From an uncultured Ruminococcus sp. (GTDB lineage Bacteria; Bacillota; Clostridia; Oscillospirales; Ruminococcaceae): 5,787 nucleotides of DNA. The position numbers and the translations under genes were made by a program. The stretch lies in assembly GCA_946186215.1 (NCBI GenBank), contig CAMHMM010000125.1, positions 1 through 5,787 of the forward strand, in the 5' to 3' direction. Below, piece after piece: positions 4,992 through 5,787 of this stretch (position 1 is the first letter of the stretch; the number at the start of each line of letters is the position of its first letter). The notes beneath the pieces are model-generated. The model had not been told where the DNA came from. It ran no database searches and saw only the letters and a list, made by a program, of their open reading frames with translations.

Positions 4992-5787
4992 TTATTTCAG
5001 AGTTTTCAGGCTTTTTTCGATAGTTTCGGAAATATCAACAGCGATACGGTTAGTCATTTCAAAATCCTGCCCCTCGACGGTCACGGATATGACAGGTTCT
5101 ATCTCCTCACGGACGGTTATCTTACCCCGCGTACCAAGCTCAGCGCTGTATTTCTCGATCACATCGCCCACTTCGGGGATATTCTTCCATATCTCCCGCA
5201 TTTTTTCCTCTATCCTTACGGAAAGCCTTACCTGCGGATAGCGCTCCATGATGGCAGCCAGCTCATTCAAGGTGCAGTTGAGGGTACACATCATGCCAAG
5301 TATTATCCCCATCCAGAGTATGCCGTCAAAGGTATTGGAAAGGGATCTGCCGCCGATGCTGCCAAAATACACTCCGCCGCCCGGACCGCCCATAGCTGCA
5401 GCAGTATAACCCTTTTGCATAAGCTGCGCGATATGCTGCTCCGTCTTCCCGGTAGATTTAAGAGAAATGCCGTTATATTCGGCAAAATCCGAAAAGCCCG
5501 TATTCATAAGAGGAGTGACCACAACGGTATTCTCCGCAAGAAGCCCACGCTCTTTTAAAATCATAACAAATGCTGCAAACAGTCTGTCATTGTCGCAGGG
5601 CGCACCGCTGCTGTCAACACATATACACCGACTTGCATCACCGTTGAGGGCAAAGCCCACATTGCAGCCCTTTTCACGGATAAATTCCGAAAGAGATGAA
5701 ATATCACCGATACCACAGCCGCGGTTGATATTCGTGCCATCAGGCTCGGAATTCATTAAAAACACCTTTACACTGCTGTTTTTGAAA
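4992..5787 (-). CDS. GlmM-type phosphohexomutase homologue (phosphoglucosamine mutase-like), motifs degenerate, 5' end outside window
   Basis: The frame is open to the right edge (FKNSSVKVFLMNSEPDGTNI...), so the GTG at 5763-5765 is an internal codon and the N-terminal third, including the phosphoserine loop, is missing from view. About 265 residues align without large gaps to GlmM domains 2-4. GlmM interconverts glucosamine 6- and 1-phosphate for cell-wall precursor synthesis. EPDGTNIN..CG is the GlmM-type signature. The functional loops are lost. The metal loop DGDxDR reads NGDASR (5628-5645) and the following DGD reads DND. The VGDRYV region reads TGKTEQHI. The sugar loop GE(Q/N)SGH reads GGPGGGV (about 5370-5393), and the phosphate loop RPSGTEP reads REEIEP, one residue shorter (about 5094-5111). 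The scaffold (VVVTPLMNTGF, NTFDGILWMGIILG, VISVTVEGQD) persists and there are no stops. A mutase-dead paralogue with another role, or an early pseudogene, is inferred. A true glmM should exist elsewhere. Confidence 0.85.
   Translation of the reverse strand, partial: FKNSSVKVFLMNSEPDGTNINRGCGIGDISSLSEFIREKGCNVGFALNGDASRCICVDSSGAPCDNDRLFAAFVMILKERGLLAENTVVVTPLMNTGFSDFAEYNGISLKSTGKTEQHIAQLMQKGYTAAAMGGPGGGVYFGSIGGRSLSNTFDGILWMGIILGMMCTLNCTLNELAAIMERYPQVRLSVRIEEKMREIWKNIPEVGDVIEKYSAELGTRGKITVREEIEPVISVTVEGQDFEMTNRIAVDISETIEKSLKTLK

Noticed and set aside
4992..5765. Complete gene starting at GTG 5765
   Set aside because: The frame stays open to the window edge and the residues before the GTG continue the GlmM alignment, so the gene is 5'-partial, not a short complete gene.

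Overview
The window looks like a piece of chromosome from an anaerobic Clostridia-type Firmicute, most likely Ruminococcaceae/Oscillospiraceae. This rests on the clostridial style of the AroA (DCGESGSTLRF) and AroC (RGGGHxS..xAP) sequences, a DUF4364 protein, G-rich ribosome binding sites and a consensus sigma-A promoter. The organism assignment is an inference from protein style only. Every recognisable gene is on the minus strand, so the genes read from right to left. I see no mobile element, CRISPR array, tRNA or rRNA.

Right part (5787 to 4034): the 3' two-thirds of a GlmM-type phosphohexomutase homologue enters from the right edge. It is followed after 67 bp by a complete class I SAM-dependent methyltransferase of the RlmI-like rRNA methyltransferase group. 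Middle (4033 to 3800): a 234-bp gap holds a GC-rich stem-loop, a perfect TTGACA-17-TATAAT promoter with an extended -10, and, just past the expected transcription start, an 18-bp palindrome that could be an operator. Left part (3799 to 1): an operon aroB - aroA - aroC-like - DUF4364 gene (cut by the left edge), with gaps of 12, 47 and 13 bp.

AroB (3-dehydroquinate synthase) and AroA (EPSP synthase) keep all the metal, substrate and catalytic residues I could check, so they should make EPSP. The third gene aligns along its whole length with chorismate synthase and is uninterrupted. However, both catalytic histidines (FGESHG reads FGEAEG, RPGHADYT reads RPGNADYT) and the C-terminal RHDP element (reads KAQS) are replaced, so it should not make chorismate by the known mechanism. 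The phosphohexomutase homologue is eroded in the same way: DGDxDR reads NGDASR, the GE(Q/N)SGH sugar loop reads GGPGGGV, and the RPSGTEP phosphate loop reads REEIEP.

The two full-frame, apparently catalytically dead homologues of essential enzymes are the main discovery here. They predict true glmM and aroC copies elsewhere in the genome and a non-catalytic or changed role for these two. The operator-like palindrome at the aro promoter is the second point of interest.
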